Position numbers and translations under genes: made by a program. The notes under the pieces were generated by a model. That model had not been told where the DNA came from. It was given only the letters and a program-made list of their open reading frames with translations, and made no database searches. DNA of 64,000 bases from Acanthochlamys bracteata (lineage: Eukaryota > Streptophyta > Magnoliopsida > Pandanales > Velloziaceae). The stretch's first letter is position 1, and every line of letters begins with the position of its first letter. Below are positions 62,711 to 64,000 of this stretch, one piece after another. The stretch lies in NCBI GenBank assembly GCA_019914995.1, contig CM034136.1, forward strand, positions 7,079,787 to 7,143,786. Reading direction: 5' to 3'.

Positions 62711-62950
62711 GGTTCACCAGAAGGAGACTGACGGAAGGAGTGGAACGGTTCAGACGCCCAACGATGGCGAGAAGAATCCCGTCGAGGTCTGCTTCCACTA
62801 CGAAGATGTTAACGCCGCGTACAAGCGTGCAGTCGATAACGGTGCGACACCTGTTAGTCCACCGGAGGACAAGCAGGCGGGGGCAACAAGGGTCGGAGCT
62901 TTGTCAGGGAAGCAACCCGCCGAGTAAACAATATCACACTCGGTATGTAG
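62711..62950 (+). pseudogene. Glyoxalase/VOC-family fragment
   Basis: A plus-strand frame reads NPVEVCFHYEDVNAAYKRAV and DNGATPVSPPEDKQAG, the middle of a plant vicinal-oxygen-chelate (glyoxalase/bleomycin-resistance-like) protein. After this a one-base shift is needed to continue with KGRSFVREA and NNITLGM before TAG at 62948-62950, which matches the family's closing strand. The N-terminal half is not found upstream. This is best read as a truncated, frameshifted copy. Confidence 0.6.
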
Positions 62951-63421
62951 AGATCTTAATTTCATGAAGATCTGAGTTGTGTTCCCAGAGAGTTTGTTTT
63001 CATGCATATGCAATGGCATGGTGGTATCTTTTCTATATGGAAAGATTTACATCATAAATAAAGCTTTCGATCGTTCAGTTCAGAAGCATTGCTCTGAACT
63101 ATCGATAAGAACAGAACACTCCACAACCACGTACTTAACAAGAGTACAGGACACGAGCAATAATAATAAGACAACTTCTTAGAAATCCAAAAATCTCACT
63201 TCCGTTATGAAGGACTGGTTTAGTTTATAAGAACACATCGACAAATCCTGTTACATTACAAGACTCTGCAAGCTATTCTGATGAAACGAAGAAAATCGAC
63301 TCTCTGACAATGGTATGATAAGCAATGACTCCACAAATTCTCTCTCACTACAGCTTCTTTCCCTACAAACAGATTCAAGTGGACAAAGCCCTCTATTTCA
63401 ATCTTTCTTCATGGTTTCAAC

Positions 63422-64000
63422 TCAAAGCATTTCCTGGGATTTCCTAACGATGCGGCTAACCTTCCTTTTGAATTCATCTCTTCTTTCCCTCCATTCTTTC
63501 TGCAATACAGAGAAAAAATGACACTTAAGGAATTAGGCTAAAAACATGTCCAAAAAAAGAACATGGCAACACTCCCTATAAGGTCATCCCATCTTCCGCA
63601 AGCATACAGCAACAACAACAACTTCACTACTCTGACTCAAGTGTTTTGTCAAAGAGACAGCCACCTAATAGTATATCAGGAAATATATTTATACACACCA
63701 AAAGGAAGTTCGAGAAAGTCCAAAAAAGAAGCATGCATATCGATCTCCTCATGAAAGAAATAACTATTTGCAAATAAGAACCTTAGCGCATACCTATTAC
63801 TCTGGTAATTAATCAAGACAGCCACAAGTGGACACAAAACTTTCGTGCAAAGCAAGGCATACGATTATATAAGTGCAAAAATACACATGTATAAATCAAA
63901 GATGACTAATACGATAAGAGCCCGAAGATGCTCCACAGTTGGTTTTGTACTTACAGCAGCCTCAACATTTGCTGGCGATTCATCATTTGGACTTGAAAGC
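63422..64000 (-). CDS. Last two visible exons of an unidentified gene, cut by the window edge
   Basis: The final exon is 63499-63422, opening after TTGCAG. It encodes KEWRERRDEFKRKVSRIVRK and then SQEML with TGA. The exon before it ends at 63955, with donor GCT/GTAAGT, and contains LSSPNDESPANVEAA. The two join in phase. The C-terminus is a strongly charged helix. I do not recognise the family. Confidence 0.6.

Noticed and set aside
1..64000. CRISPR arrays, operons or bacterial insertion sequences
   Set aside because: No regularly spaced repeats or prokaryotic gene structure are present; this is plant nuclear DNA.

Overview
This is eudicot plant nuclear DNA. The genes are interrupted by GT-AG introns, intergenic DNA is AT-rich, there are remnants of plant retroelements, and the families are plant-specific (ACR ACT-repeat, DUF26 secretory, CASP-like, 6 kDa mitochondrial ATP synthase subunit). 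The species cannot be fixed from the sequence alone. Genes were read by following splice sites and checking that each chain of exons closes in one frame. Nine full-length genes close this way, and two more genes are cut by the window edges.

Layout. 0-1.2 kb: the last exon of an ALY/THO4 mRNA-export adaptor (+). 3.0-15.4 kb: a 17-exon gene (-) for a conserved 1218-residue plant protein of unknown function, with an RTE-type LINE fragment in one intron. 17.0-20.9 kb: a serine carboxypeptidase-like enzyme (-). 21.8-24.4 kb: an ACR9-type ACT-repeat protein (-). 24.4-28.6 kb: a gene-poor stretch. 28.6 kb: a damaged histone H4 copy (-). 29.6-31.4 kb: the 6 kDa mitochondrial ATP synthase subunit (+), whose second intron holds a strong RNA hairpin. 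32.5-37.0 kb: gamma-glutamyltransferase (-). 39.2-43.0 kb: 5-oxoprolinase, intronless in its coding part (-). 44.5-54.6 kb: mostly decayed genes (a CUE-domain pseudogene, a coiled-coil remnant, another unidentified remnant), with one intact DUF26 secretory protein gene at 51.7-52.7 kb (+). 55.3-58.1 kb: a tail-anchored CRAL-TRIO/Sec14-like protein (-). 60.4-61.1 kb: a CASP-like membrane protein (-). 62.7 kb: a glyoxalase/VOC fragment (+). 63.4-64 kb: the last exons of an unidentified gene (-).

The main functional connection is between gamma-glutamyltransferase and 5-oxoprolinase, which lie next to each other on the same strand. They act in the same glutathione-breakdown (gamma-glutamyl) pathway, and plant genes for one pathway are usually scattered. 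I see no wholly new system. The most testable oddities are this pair, the damaged H4 copy, an intron whose retention would not change the encoded protein, and the intronic hairpin.
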